Of a stretch of 64,000 nt of DNA, positions 1-10,751 are shown piece by piece. The DNA comes from Cephalotrichum gorgonifer (Eukaryota > Ascomycota > Sordariomycetes > Microascales > Microascaceae). Location: positions 124,001 through 188,000 of the forward strand of contig ONZQ02000006.1 of NCBI GenBank assembly GCA_900312665.1, written 5' to 3'. A program made the position numbers and the translations under genes. Each line of letters opens with the position of its first letter. The first letter of the stretch is position 1. The notes beneath the pieces are model-generated. The model did no database searches. It saw nothing but the letters and a program-made list of their open reading frames with translations, and was not told the DNA's origin.

Positions 1-29
1 CCCCTCCGGTTTCGCCCCGCTCCCAGTCA

Positions 30-35
30 GAGTCA
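30..35 (-). promoter_or_regulatory. Possible Gcn4/CPC1 half-site in the ILV1 promoter
   Basis: GAGTCA reads TGACTC on the minus strand, the core of the site bound by the general amino-acid control factor (Gcn4/CPC1/CpcA). It lies 134 bp before the ILV1 start codon. Biosynthetic threonine dehydratase is a typical target of that circuit in fungi. A single six-base match is weak evidence. Confidence 0.3.
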
Positions 36-168
36 CCCCAAAAAATCCAATGGCCGCCCTAAAAATAATTAGTCCCTCCGATATTTACGTAGGGGCGATT
101 CACCGCCCGACCACGACTCTCCTTCACCCACCTGTGCGAAACATCACACTATACATCCGTCGAAGGAA

Positions 169-2015
169 ATGGACGTTCCCGAGCTCCTAGAGTCCCCCAT
201 GGCGGCCGCGGCGCCGAATGGCGTCGTCAACGGCATCAATGGCACCGATCGCCCCTCCACCCCGCCGTCCAAGGTGGGCATGTCGCTCACCGAGTACAGC
301 TCCAACATTCAGACGCCCTCGCCGGAGAAGAGAGACCGAGTGAAGAGCGTGCTGCCCGATGACCTTCTATTACCAGATGGGACGCCAGACGTGAGTACAT
401 TCCATTTCCTGCTCCCCCACTCTGTCTCTCTTTCTCTCGTGTAAGAATAAGAGAAGGAAAGCACTCGTCCTGACCTAAGCTGCAGTACCTCCGCCTCATC
501 GCCACGGCGACATCCCGAGTCTACGAAGCCTGCGTGGTAACGCCCCTGACGCCCGCCGTCAACCTCAGCAATCGTCTCGAGTGCAACGTCCTCCTCAAGC
601 GTGAAGACCAGCAGCCCGTCTTCAGCTTCAAGCTCCGCGGCGCCTACAACAAGATGGCCCACCTCGACCCAGCCGTTAGCTGGAAGGGCGTCATCGCCTG
701 CTCTGCCGGGAACCACGCCCAGGGCGTCGCCTACTCCGCCCGGAAACTAAAAATCCCCGCAACCATCATCATGCCCGAGGCGACCCCGAGCATCAAACAC
801 ATGAACGTGTCGAGGTTGGGCGGCCATGTCGTGCTGCACGGCGCCGACTTCGACGCCGCCAAGGAGGAGTGCGCGCGGAGGGAGAAGCAGGACGGGCTGA
901 TAAACATCCCGCCATTTGATGACCCCTACGTCATCGCCGGCCAGGGCACCATCGGCATGGAGCTGTTCGGCCAGACTAACATGCGGAAGCTTGAGGCCAT
1001 CTTCTGCTGCGTGGGCGGTGGCGGCCTGATCGCCGGCATCGGCGTATACGTCAAGAGGATGGCGCCCCACGTCAAGATCATCGGCGTCGAGGCGTACGAC
1101 GCCAATGCGATGGTCCAGTCGCTTAAGAAGGGGGAGAGGGTCTTCCTCAACGATGTCGGGCTCTTCGCCGACGGAGCGGCGGTGAAGTCGGTCGGGGAGG
1201 AGACCTTCCGCCTCTGCAAGGATGTCGTCGACGAGGTCATCCAGGTCAGCACGGATGAGATCTGCGCTGCCATCAAGGACATGTATGACGACACGCGGTC
1301 GGGTCTCGAGCCGGCGGGCGCCCTCTCCATCGCAGGGCTGAAGAAGTACGTGGCCCAGAACCCGTCGGCCGACCCCAACAGGAACCTGGTCGCCGTCACG
1401 TCGGGCGCCAACATGAACTTCGACAGGCTGAGGTTCGTCGCGGAGCGCGCGGCGCTAGGCGAGGGCAAGGAGGCCCTCCTGTCCGTCAGCATCCCCGAGC
1501 GCCCGGGTGCCTTCGCGGCTCTCATCGCCTCCGTGATGCCGCATGCCGTGACCGAGTTCTCGTACCGGTACGCGACTCCCGAGATCGCCAATATCCTCCT
1601 CGGCATATCGCTCACGGCGCCGGCGACCCAGCGCACTGAGGAGCTGCGGATACTTTTGGAGCGCATCACCAACGACGGGATGACCGTCACGGACCTCTCG
1701 GGCGACGAGCTGGCCAAGTCGCACATCCGCTATCTCGTAGGCGGGCGCTCCGGGGTCCCCGATGAGCGGCTGTACATGTTCAACTTCCCCGAGCGGCCGG
1801 GCGCGCTGGAGAAGTTCCTCGGGGCGCTGAAGACAAACTTCAACATCAGTCTGTTCCAGTACAGGAACTACGGTGGCGACGTGGCCAAGGTGCTGACGGG
1901 GATAATGTGCCCCGACGGGGAGGTGTCGGACCTCGTGAAGTTCCTGGACGATCTGGGGTATCCTTACACGGACTGCACCGAGTCGAACGTCTTTAAGACT
2001 TTCCTGCGGTGCTAA
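169..2015 (+). CDS. ILV1: Threonine dehydratase (threonine deaminase), biosynthetic
   Basis: Converts threonine to 2-oxobutanoate, the first committed step of isoleucine synthesis. Two exons, 169-390 and 486-2015, with a 95-nt intron (GTGAGT donor, TGCAG acceptor), give 582 aa. The PLP fold starts with SFKLRGAYNKM, which holds the Schiff-base lysine; the glycine-rich phosphate loop CVGGGGLIAG follows. Two C-terminal ACT-like regulatory domains begin at PERPGAFAA and PERPGALEKF; in the family they bind isoleucine and valine. Length fits fungal Ilv1. The N-terminus is acidic (MDVPELLESP) and does not look like a mitochondrial presequence, although yeast Ilv1 is mitochondrial. The frame stays open upstream to a TAG at 70-72 but holds no other ATG. 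Family assignment is certain; localisation is open. Confidence 0.96.
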
Positions 2016-2665
2016 GTGGGGCGGATATGGCTGGTCGTGCCTGTGTCACCACCGCAGCTGGGGATTTATTGATTCGTTCTCCATCATTTTCGTGGTTCAA
2101 AATATATATAATCGGGCGTTCTATAGAACGGGGGTAGTTAAAAATGAGATTCTCGAAGACGCATGTGGGGGGGACATCCGTGTTGGAGACCATCTGGTGT
2201 GCACGTAATCTGCTAGAGTGATCCGCAATAATAGCCCTGTGCGATTTCGAAGGCGGGTTCATTGTCGAGAGCAGCTCGAGGGAGTAGTAGATCATCAAGG
2301 CGAGCGATATAGAAGATTAGGAGCTGTAATTCTAACGGCGTGAAGTTTGCGAATGAAATATTGCGTATCTCGAATCGTTCGCCTCCAGGGCGGACATCAT
2401 CCTTCATGTCCGACGTCGGGAGAGTACTACACAGTGTTATTAACAGTGATAATTTTATATCCGCACCTGCTTGTGGATATGGGAAAGCTGTTAACAGCTG
2501 ACAGCAGCCGACGAAATGCAAGGTCCGGAACATGCCGTCTTGAGCTTGTCAAAATCATCGCTCAACTTCGACTCCAGGACCACTGTCTCGCTTTCCGCAC
2601 CCGACCACCGCGATAACCCCGACACCTTCGCACACCTAACCACACCCACCGCGGATTTACTCACG
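2016..2665. other. Intergenic, ILV1 to bL36m
   Basis: Contains the ILV1 3' UTR and the promoter of the small ribosomal-protein gene. Short frames on both strands lack codon or domain signal. I see no RNA gene or repeat here. Confidence 0.5.
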
Positions 2666-3067
2666 ATGAGTTCCTCGATACTACGAGCCTTTGGGGCGCT
2701 CTCCCTCTCGGCTTCGCGCACGATGGCCCGACCCACTCTCGCGCTCGCGACGAGGACCATTCCCTCTATTCCCTCCATTACCGCGAAGGCCGATGGCTCC
2801 GTGGCTGGCGCCGTGTTTGGCCAGGTCAGGGGCATGAAGGTGCACAGTTCCGTGAAGAAGAGGTGCGAGCACTGCAAGGTGAGATATCATCCCAGAACCC
2901 GCCCGTCCCGTGTGGCTTCCCAGGGGCGACCGGCCTGCTTGAGGTTGAGGGTAGTTTCTGACAAGATTGATGAGTAGATTGTTAGGAGGAAGGGCGGCAA
3001 GCGACACAATGGATACCTATATGTCATCTGCAAGGCGAACCCGAGGCATAAGCAGCGGCAGGACTAG
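2666..3067 (+). CDS. RTC6: Mitochondrial large-subunit ribosomal protein bL36m
   Basis: Smallest protein of the mitochondrial 54S ribosomal subunit. Exons 2666-2878 and 2978-3067, joined across a 99-nt intron in phase 0, give 99 aa. The C-terminal 40 or so residues match bacterial L36: MKVHSSVKKRCEHCK from exon 1, then IVRRKGG and VICKANPRHKQRQD from exon 2. The Cys-X2-Cys, downstream Cys and His that hold zinc in the family are all present. The first 60 residues are Ser/Ala/Arg-rich and lack acids near the start, as in a mitochondrial presequence. The ATG at 2666 was chosen over an in-frame upstream start at 2516 because only the shorter form begins directly with the presequence. Confidence 0.93.
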
Positions 3068-4040
3068 GCTCTGGCGCGGAGTGGGATCGGTCGGATAGAC
3101 GTGTACATTATACGGGAGCCACAAGAGTACGATACTGGTAGAGAGGAGGATGACGGTGAATCGAGGCATTACCCATTGCTGGTTCAGGGTTGAACCCGCA
3201 TCCCCATGAGCAACATGGATTGTCGAAGGGATAGGATCTTTGTACCAATGCGCATCGGAAGAGATAGACATGCACAGTCTCCATGCGGGGGCTTTATTCT
3301 ACAACCCAACTATATACCTCTCCATACCTTCCCACTCCGTCTTCCCCGTCGATATAAGGTACCGGATATGTCCCTGTCCCGTAAGCTGCTACTCTCTTCG
3401 ATGTACCACCGGAGTCTACGGCGGGGGGCACTTACTAGATCTGTAACGTTCCTGTGGCGCTCAAACTCGGCCCTCACAAACCCTCTCGTCTCGTCGCGAG
3501 TTCTCCTGTCTGGGATGCGCCGCATCGCGCGGAGGGTGGTACGGTAGAGGGCGAGGACGCGGGAGCGTTGTAGGAACTAGTGCCCGTCAGCCTGCGACTC
3601 CTCTTCCCCACTATCCTATCTCGTCCTCTGCCCCTACTTTTTCTGGTACTGGGGAGCTACGCCGGTCGGTGGGAGGGACGTACATGGTCTAGAGAGAGCG
3701 CGGCCCCATTGAAGCGGGAAGGGCGGGAGGGCCTGCTGGAGAGAAAGCGGGCTTGGATGACGCGGTTCATGGGGCGCCGATATTAGGGATTAATTCCCTG
3801 GTTCGGGGTCGTATTTGGAGGCAGTGTTCGCGGCCATGGGGGCGAGTCTTAGCTTTAGTAGTGGGCCGTCGAGAAGCGAAGAAAGCTTCCGGCTATGGTT
3901 GTGAGTTAGCCAATATTACATAACCTGCAATGGCTGCGAGCCCAGATGCGCGTCTATTTTTCAGCACAGTGTCAAATCTCGCGTCTGTGTATGGATGAAC
4001 TCATAGAATAACACAACTCCAAGTGAAGAGGGGAAGAATC
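3068..4040. other. Intergenic, bL36m to NatD
   Basis: Nearly 1 kb without a supported gene. Several short frames (for example 3206-3547 and 3580-3786, plus) overlap each other, are Arg/Leu-rich and show no domain. It probably holds the bL36m 3' UTR and the promoter of the acetyltransferase. Confidence 0.45.
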
Positions 4041-4859
4041 ATGCCGCGACGGAGGAGGCCAACCGGCCCGATAGAAGCAGCGAACCGAAAGAGCGACGAG
4101 GAATTTGTTAGAGACTACTTGCAATCTAGGTATGGCTCAATTGGACTCCGCCTGGGGAACTGGGAGGGATGATCCGGACTATCGGTTCCGTCCGGGGTAG
4201 ACTAACACGCTGGCGAACGCAGCCCAGCATGGAGTAGCGAGTGGATGCACCCCAACACAGGCGCAAAATACTCACTCCAGCTCTCACGGACCTCTGCTCT
4301 TAGTGACGACGATCTCAAAGGATGCTTTAACCTGGTCGAGGAGACCTCCGGCGCGGACTATCGGTCGTCGGCGGGTGGGTGGCATCCTCGAGAGAAGAAG
4401 ACGGAGATGGCATCGGAAGACCTGCGGTACATCCTGGTCAAGGACAACAGCGGGGACCTTAGAGCCTTCACGTCGTTGATGCCTTGCTTCGAGGAGGGCG
4501 AGCCGGTCGTTTACTGCTACGAGATTCACCTCAAGCCCGAGTTACGGGGGTACGCTCGAACGTCCCTGAAAGTTTCGCGCCTCACACTGTCTAACTGTCG
4601 TTCTATGTTATCTAGATGCGGGCTGGGGAAGCTGATGATAGGATTCCTGGTTACTGTCGCGGAGAACCTGCCGCCCATCACCAAGGTGATGCTCACAAGC
4701 TTCCTTAGCAATGAGCAGGCGCTGAAGTTTTATAAGGGAATGGGCTTCGAGAAGGACGCTATCTCGCCGGAGCCGAGGAAGTTGAGGTACGGGAAAGTGT
4801 TCAGCCCGGACTACGTAATCATGAGCAAGGGGGTTCGAGGACAGAGTAGGGAGATATGA
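4041..4859 (+). CDS. NAT4: N-alpha-acetyltransferase NatD (histone H4/H2A)
   Basis: GNAT enzyme that acetylates the N-terminal serine of histones H4 and H2A using acetyl-CoA. Three exons, 4041-4129, 4223-4549 and 4616-4859, give 219 aa. NatD signatures are present: SPAWSSEWMHP near the N-terminus, YRSSAGGWHPREKKTEM, then YCYEIHLKPELRG leading to GCGLGKLM, the acetyl-CoA pyrophosphate loop that is rebuilt only after splicing, and FLSNEQALKFYKGMGFEKD. Exon 1 encodes the basic start MPRRRRP typical of the family. The second intron is 66 nt and contains no stop, so a retained form would stay in frame. It has a TCTAAC branch site and a TAG acceptor, so I treat it as a real intron. Confidence 0.9.
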
Positions 4860-5296
4860 TGCCTGTTTGTTACAACTTCTGCTTGATTTTTGAGGTGTGT
4901 GTGTGCCTGGGAAATGGGGAAGACGAAGAATGAGATTGGCGATGGGGGTGCCATTACTTTTCGATTGGTCAATCTCACGCTAGATAGAGCGTGCCCCACC
5001 ATACCCCTGCTACCACTTTAATAGGGTCCCACGCGGCGCGTGTCTGAGCTGAGACCGCGCGTTGAACCTGCTACCGCGTTCCTTCCCACCGGTACTTTTC
5101 ATGACCATTCCCCTTCCCCAAGCTCCGCTTCCAGTCTCTCGGGAACATTACTACCCACCGATGCTTGTGTTATCTTCCTCATTAGCCAGTCATTACACTT
5201 CGTCGTTTCTGTATCCATCCCTTTTCCATTTCCAGTTCCAGCCTTCTCCGCCACGTCCCTCGCACTCAGCCATCCATCCGAGAGGGAGGGAGCACA
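4860..5296. other. Intergenic, NatD to MSH6
   Basis: The second half (about 5040-5290) is pyrimidine-rich, as is common in fungal promoters and 5' leaders, and precedes the MSH6 start. No gene seen. Confidence 0.5.
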
Positions 5297-8200
5297 ATGT
5301 CGAGCAGGACCACCCCAATGTCTGCGAAGACGCCCGCGAGGACGCTGTCCACGCAAAAGAAGCCGACCGGCTCCGCGTCGGGTGGAAAGCAGCAGAGTAT
5401 TCTGGGCTTCTTCAGTAAACCTGCGTCGGCAGCGAAGGCTACCCCGACTCCGACCTCGACCGCCAAAGACACCGACGCCTTCCCCACACGGCTGAAAGAG
5501 ACAACCAAGACCAACTTCCTTGCCAGGCCCAGTCGGTCGACAGTCACACCCGTCCCCAGCAGCGATGCCATAGATCCGCCGAGCTCCCAGGAGAACCTAG
5601 ATTCTACAAACTCCAAGGTAGCTAGCTGCTCCTGTCCTGCTGTCACTTGCCACACACCCGCTAATAACTTGAAGCAGACTCCTCGCGCCCAGAACTTCAT
5701 GAACAGCAGCCCAACACGAAAGGTACAGTCCCCGCCAGTTCCGCTAGCCATCTTCCTTGTAGAATATCTCGTGCTAACCCTGATCAGGTCCGGAAGGTCG
5801 TGAACTACGCCGAATCGGACGATGAGGACGAGGACCCGTTCGAACGAATAAAGTCTAGCCGCTCACGTCGGCCTGGTAGAGCCAGAGCTACGGTAGTGGA
5901 TGATGATGAGGACGAGTTTGATGCTGGTGACATTGTCGACGAGGCGGACGACGGTATGTCAAGCGCTCTCCCCATTCCCCCCTTCCCCCTTTTTACCCTT
6001 TTTCTCAAGAATCGCTTCATGCCTTATTCAAATGACTGACATCCTCAAGACGACATGGACGACTTTATAGCCTCAGAGGATTCGGATGGACCGTCTAGGC
6101 CTAGGAAACGAAAGCGAGCAGAGTCAAGACCCCAACCGAGGAAGAAGTCAACCAATTCACCTCCGACCCTCAAGAATGAGGAGCTTCCTGACCTCGATCT
6201 TGACATGAACGATGTTGTTTCGAGCTCGGGCTGCCTGCAATGGCGATTTGACTCGAATAACTCCGAAAAAGCCGAGGCATATCCCGTCAGAGCACCACCA
6301 TCCGGTTCGCGCAGCGCGGGCAGGGAGCGGCCCGGCGAGAAGGAGCCAGAACAGCGGTATCCCTGGCTCGCCAATCGTATGGATATCAACAAGGTCCCGG
6401 AGGGGCATCCCGATTTCGATCCATCGACAGTTTATGTCCCACCCTCGGCCTGGGCTAAGTTCTCCGCTTTTGAGAAGCAGTACTGGGAGATAAAGCAGAA
6501 GCTCTGGGACACCGTTGTCTTTTTCAAGAAGGGCAAGTTCTACGAGCTGTACGAGAACGACGCTACGAGGGGCCACCAGCTCTTCGACTTGAAGATGACG
6601 GACCGCGTCAACATGCGGATGGTCGGCGTCCCAGAGAGCTCCCTTGGTATCTGGGTGAACCAGTTCGTCGCCAAAGGTTTCAAGGTTGCCAGGGTCGACC
6701 AAATGGAGTCCGCCTTGGGCAAGGAGATGCGAGAGCGAGACGGGACCGCAAAGGCAGCCACCAAAGCAGACAAGATCATCAAGCGAGAGCTGACATGTGT
6801 CTTGACGGGTGGCACGCTTGTCGACGGCAGCATGCTCCAGGACGACATGGCAGTCTACTGCGCTGCGATCAAGGAAAGCACCAGCGATGACGGCAAGCCG
6901 TCTTTCGGCATTGCGTTTGTCGACGCTGCTACGGGGCGCTTCTCCATTTCCGAGTTCGAGGACGACGTCGACCTGACCAAGTTCGAGACCTTCGTGGCGC
7001 AGATCAGCCCAAGGGAGCTTGTCCTTGAGAAGTCGCACGTTTCAACCAAGGCCCTGCGCATTCTCAAGAATAATACGTCGCCTACTACCATCTGGAACTA
7101 CCGAAAGTCTGAAGTCGAGTTCTGGGATGCCACCGTCACCCGGAGGGAGCTCGAGTCAGGAGAGTACTTTAGCGGGGATCAGGCCTGGCCTGAGACCCTC
7201 CAAGAGGCGAAGGACAAGGACCTCCTCATGTCGGCCCTTGGGGCCCTGATAGACTACCTGCGGAGCCTGAAGGCCGAGAAGAGTCTGGTCTCCCAGGGCA
7301 ACTTTGAGTGGTACAGCCCTATCCACCGCGATGGCACCCTGATTCTGGACGGCCAAACCCTTATCAACCTCGAGGTCTTTGCGAACACCCTCAACGGCGG
7401 CTCGGAGGGAACCCTATTTAACCTTCTCAATCGCTGCGTTACGCCCTTTGGCAAGCGGCTCTTCCGCCAATGGGTGTGCCACCCTCTCCAAAACATCAAG
7501 AAGATCAACGAGCGCTTAGATGCCGTTGATCAGCTCAATGCCGACCATACTCTGCGAGGACAGTTCACTTCCCAGATGACTAAGATGCCTGATCTGGAGA
7601 GGCTGCTCTCGCGTATCCACGCTGGCTCGATCCGACCTGATGATTTTGTCAAGGTCCTCAATGGTTTCGAGCAGATCGAAAAGACCATGGGCCTTCTCGA
7701 GGCCGTTAGGGGAGGCAACGGGCTCATCGATCGACTCGTTTCCGGGATGCCCGACCTGTCGAAACCACTTACGTACTGGAACAGTGCGTTCAACAGGAAG
7801 CGCGCCCTGGAGGAGAAGATTCTGGTACCCGAGCGTGGGATAGAGTCGGATTTTGACGAGAGCTTGGATAGGATCGCCGACATCAAGAAGAGCCTGGATG
7901 ACATTCTCCGCAAGAAGAAGAACGAGCTCAAGTGTCCTAAACTCAAGTTTACCGACATCGGCAAAGAGGTTTACCAAATCGAGGCGCCCAAGTCCGTGAA
8001 GGTACCCTCGAACTGGCGGCAGATGTCGGCCACGAGCAGCGTCAAGCGGTATTACTTTGGCGAGTTATCCAACCTCGTCCGCGAGCTGCAGGAGGCGGAG
8101 GAGACCCACTCGCAAATCGTCAAGGAGACCGCTTCCAGGTTCTTCCTGCGCTTTGACGAGGACTACGCGACGTGGATCCAGGCGGTGCGGATCATGGCCC

Positions 8201-9175
8201 AGCTGGACTGTCTCGCGGGCCTCGCCAAGGCGTCGTCTTTCATCGGACAGCCGAGCTGTCGGCCGGAGTTTATCGACGAAGAGCGGACCACGCTAGACTT
8301 TGAGGAGCTGCGCCATCCCTGCATGCTGAACACGGTATCGGATTTCATCCCGAATGATATCAAGCTAGGGGGCGATACTCCGAATATCTCTCTTCTCACA
8401 GGCGCCAATGCGGCCGGTAAATCTACGATTCTGCGGATGGTAAGTGGTGGCGGATGGATGGGGATGCCCCGGCTCGAAGACGTCTCACTAACATACGGCT
8501 TAGTCCTGTATTGCGGTCATCATGGCCCAAATCGGCTGCTACGTTCCAGCCAAGCGCGCGCGTCTCACCCCGACGGACCGCATCATGTCTCGCCTCGGCG
8601 CAAACGACAACATCTTCGCCTCGCAATCAACCTTCTTCGTGGAGCTGTCGGAGACGAAGAAGATCCTCGCGGAGGCGACCCCCCGGTCCCTCGTCATCCT
8701 CGATGAGCTGGGCCGCGGCACGAGCTCGTACGACGGCGTGGCGGTCGCGCAGGCGGTGCTGCATCACGTCGCGACACACATCGGATGCGTGGGCTTCTTC
8801 GCGACGCACTACCACTCCCTCGCGTCCGAGTTTGAGAATCACCCCGAGATCTGCGCGCGGAGGATGCAGATCCACGTGGACGAGGCGGAGAGGCGCGTCA
8901 CCTTCCTGTACAAGCTCGAGGACGGAGTGGCGGAGGGGAGCTTCGGTATGCACTGCGCCGCCATGTGCGGGATCCAGACCAAGGTCATCGAGAGGGCCGA
9001 GGTCGCGGCGAAGGAGTGGGAGCATACGAGTCGGCTGAAGGAGAGCCTTGACAAGGCTAAGGAGGGCTGCTTTATCCCCCTGGGGGTGCTGAGTGATGTC
9101 GGGGCGCTGTTGAGGGGGGATGAGGTCGGACCGGCGGGGATGAGCGTTCTACTGAGGGCTATTGAGGGGTTGTAG
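5297..9175 (+). CDS. MSH6: DNA mismatch repair protein MSH6
   Basis: MSH6 pairs with MSH2 as MutS-alpha and recognises base mismatches and small loops in the nucleus. Exons 5297-5617, 5678-5722, 5788-5953, 6050-8439 and 8504-9175 give 1197 aa. The N-terminal QQSILGFF is a PCNA-interacting (PIP) box, followed by an acidic, disordered linker. FFKKGKFYELYENDA holds the Phe-X-Glu mismatch-contacting motif that distinguishes MSH6 and MutS. The ATPase has TGANAAGKST (Walker A) just before the last intron and LVILDELGRGTSSYDG (Walker B and signature) after it, then the conserved THYHSL. The last intron has a CTAAC branch and falls right after the Walker A helix. Length is near the 1240 aa of yeast Msh6. 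Confidence 0.97.
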
Positions 9176-9666
9176 GATCGGGAAACCATTAAGATATTGG
9201 GGCCACGCAGGCTTGCGGCCTAGGTTGGTGTTCTTACGGTACATGGGATCGGGAGCTTAGGGGACTGGGTGCTTGGAAGACAGGGTTTCTTTGTTGGTAC
9301 GGGGCGTATAATGGGTGTTTGTTTTCCTTGCCTTGTGGAGCTGGGGACGGGTAGACTTGGTCTCTATATGGCAATAATATACAGCTCTCGATTTTTTTCA
9401 AGCATTAGGACAAAGGTGTGTAAGTCGGGCCATCTCTAGGGTACGCTGCTTGCCTTACCCATTCTAGGGAGTAGTCATACCGCAATTACCGTCAACCCCG
9501 AACGAATACAGGCGTAAAATCTGAAGTAGCGGTGTTTGTGGAGGGGTTATATTTGCTGGCTAGCAGCGAAGACAGTACTTATTCACGACTCCCTGGCCGC
9601 TTCTTCCCTTGTTAGCTTCAACTTCCTTATTCCAGTATGCCGCTAATAGTGTAAAGAGTGGGAGAC
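9176..9666. other. Convergent 3' region, MSH6 and AA9 LPMO
   Basis: The 3' ends of two convergent genes face each other here. AT-rich patches, for example around 9365-9400, may hold polyadenylation signals. No gene seen. Confidence 0.5.
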
Positions 9667-10751
9667 TCACCCATCCCATACCGGTCCTAGCGGCGGTGTA
9701 TACGTCGCTGCCTTGACGGGATCTGTCCACTCCTCCGAGTATATGTCGAGGAAGGTCATCGGATCTAAGAACCCGTTAGCCACAGCTCCGGTCCCTCTTC
9801 TCGCACCCCGTTTATCCCAGCCCACCACACGTAGTTCAACAGAAAAAAAGGGGTGGGGACACACCGTCGGGAGAATACGCCCCAGGGAACTTAAAAAGGA
9901 ACTCTTCCCCAGGCATTGCATCCCCTCCACCTGTGATGTTGAGATGTGCACACTCGGGGTACCACTGCGGTTTGAAAGCAACGTGTATGGAGATGATCTC
10001 GTGGCGGATGAGGTAGAGACCCGGCTTCAGGCTGGGCGGGATTGTGACGGGCCAGGTGGCGGACTCCCCGTTCCATTTCTGGAAACCCTTCTGGTACCAG
10101 GTCGCCTCCGCCAGGCCTAGGCTTCCGTCGTCTGTTAGGCCGGCGTGCCATATCTAGATCGTATTAGCCAGTTCGTCTTGTTCCTCGTTCGTTGTCTGAG
10201 GGCGAGAGGGGGGATGGGGAAGAGGAGGAGGAGGAGGAACAACACACCTTGAACCAATCCGCCTCCGCCGGATCGACATCCTCGCACGAGTCCCCGCACG
10301 CGGCGAGCCATACGGCCATGGGCCCCGTCGGGTGCAGCCAGTACCAGTACACGGCGGTGATGTCATCCCCGGCCTCGATGGGGATGTAGGCCGCGGCGGT
10401 GGTGCCGGGGTCGTTGCACGCGAGGTGGGGGGAGTCGTACTCGAAGACGGGGTCGATGGAGGCCCAGGGCCGCTGGACGAGCCAGGGCTGGCCGATCTGG
10501 GCGTCTGGCGAGTCGTTGGGGTCGTATCTGAGTTGAGTTCAGCGTCGGGGTTCATGTAGGGGTCATGGGTGCTGGCGATTTTGGTTCGAGGTGGCGGAGG
10601 GGAGAAGAGGAGGAGGGGCAGGAGGGAGGTCGGAATGGAAGACTTACCCGCGGTACCAGGTCTCGCCGACAGTGTAGTTATTCAGTCCTCCGTGCGCGAG
10701 GACCCGCGCCGTGAAGAGGGCGAGGGAACACCACGATATCTTCGGGGCCAT
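9667..10751 (-). CDS. AA9 lytic polysaccharide monooxygenase (secreted)
   Basis: Copper enzyme that oxidatively cleaves cellulose or related glucans outside the cell. Minus-strand exons 10751-10648, 10527-10248, 10153-9865 and 9764-9667 give 256 aa. The signal peptide ends at ARVLA, leaving His as mature residue 1, the first ligand of the copper histidine brace. Family motifs follow: WLHPTGPMAVWLAACGDSC, LIRHEIISIHVAF (second-sphere His) and QWYPECAHLNITGGG (Gln and axial Tyr region). The C-terminus PPLGPVW is the usual AA9 end, and no CBM1 is attached. The stop codon overlaps a strong GTGAGT donor, so a longer spliced C-terminus cannot be excluded. The family name is certain; regioselectivity cannot be read from sequence. 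Confidence 0.93.

Noticed and set aside
926..1726. Minus-strand frame of 266 aa
   Set aside because: Antisense to ILV1.
6157..7038. Minus-strand frame of 293 aa
   Set aside because: Antisense to MSH6 coding sequence.
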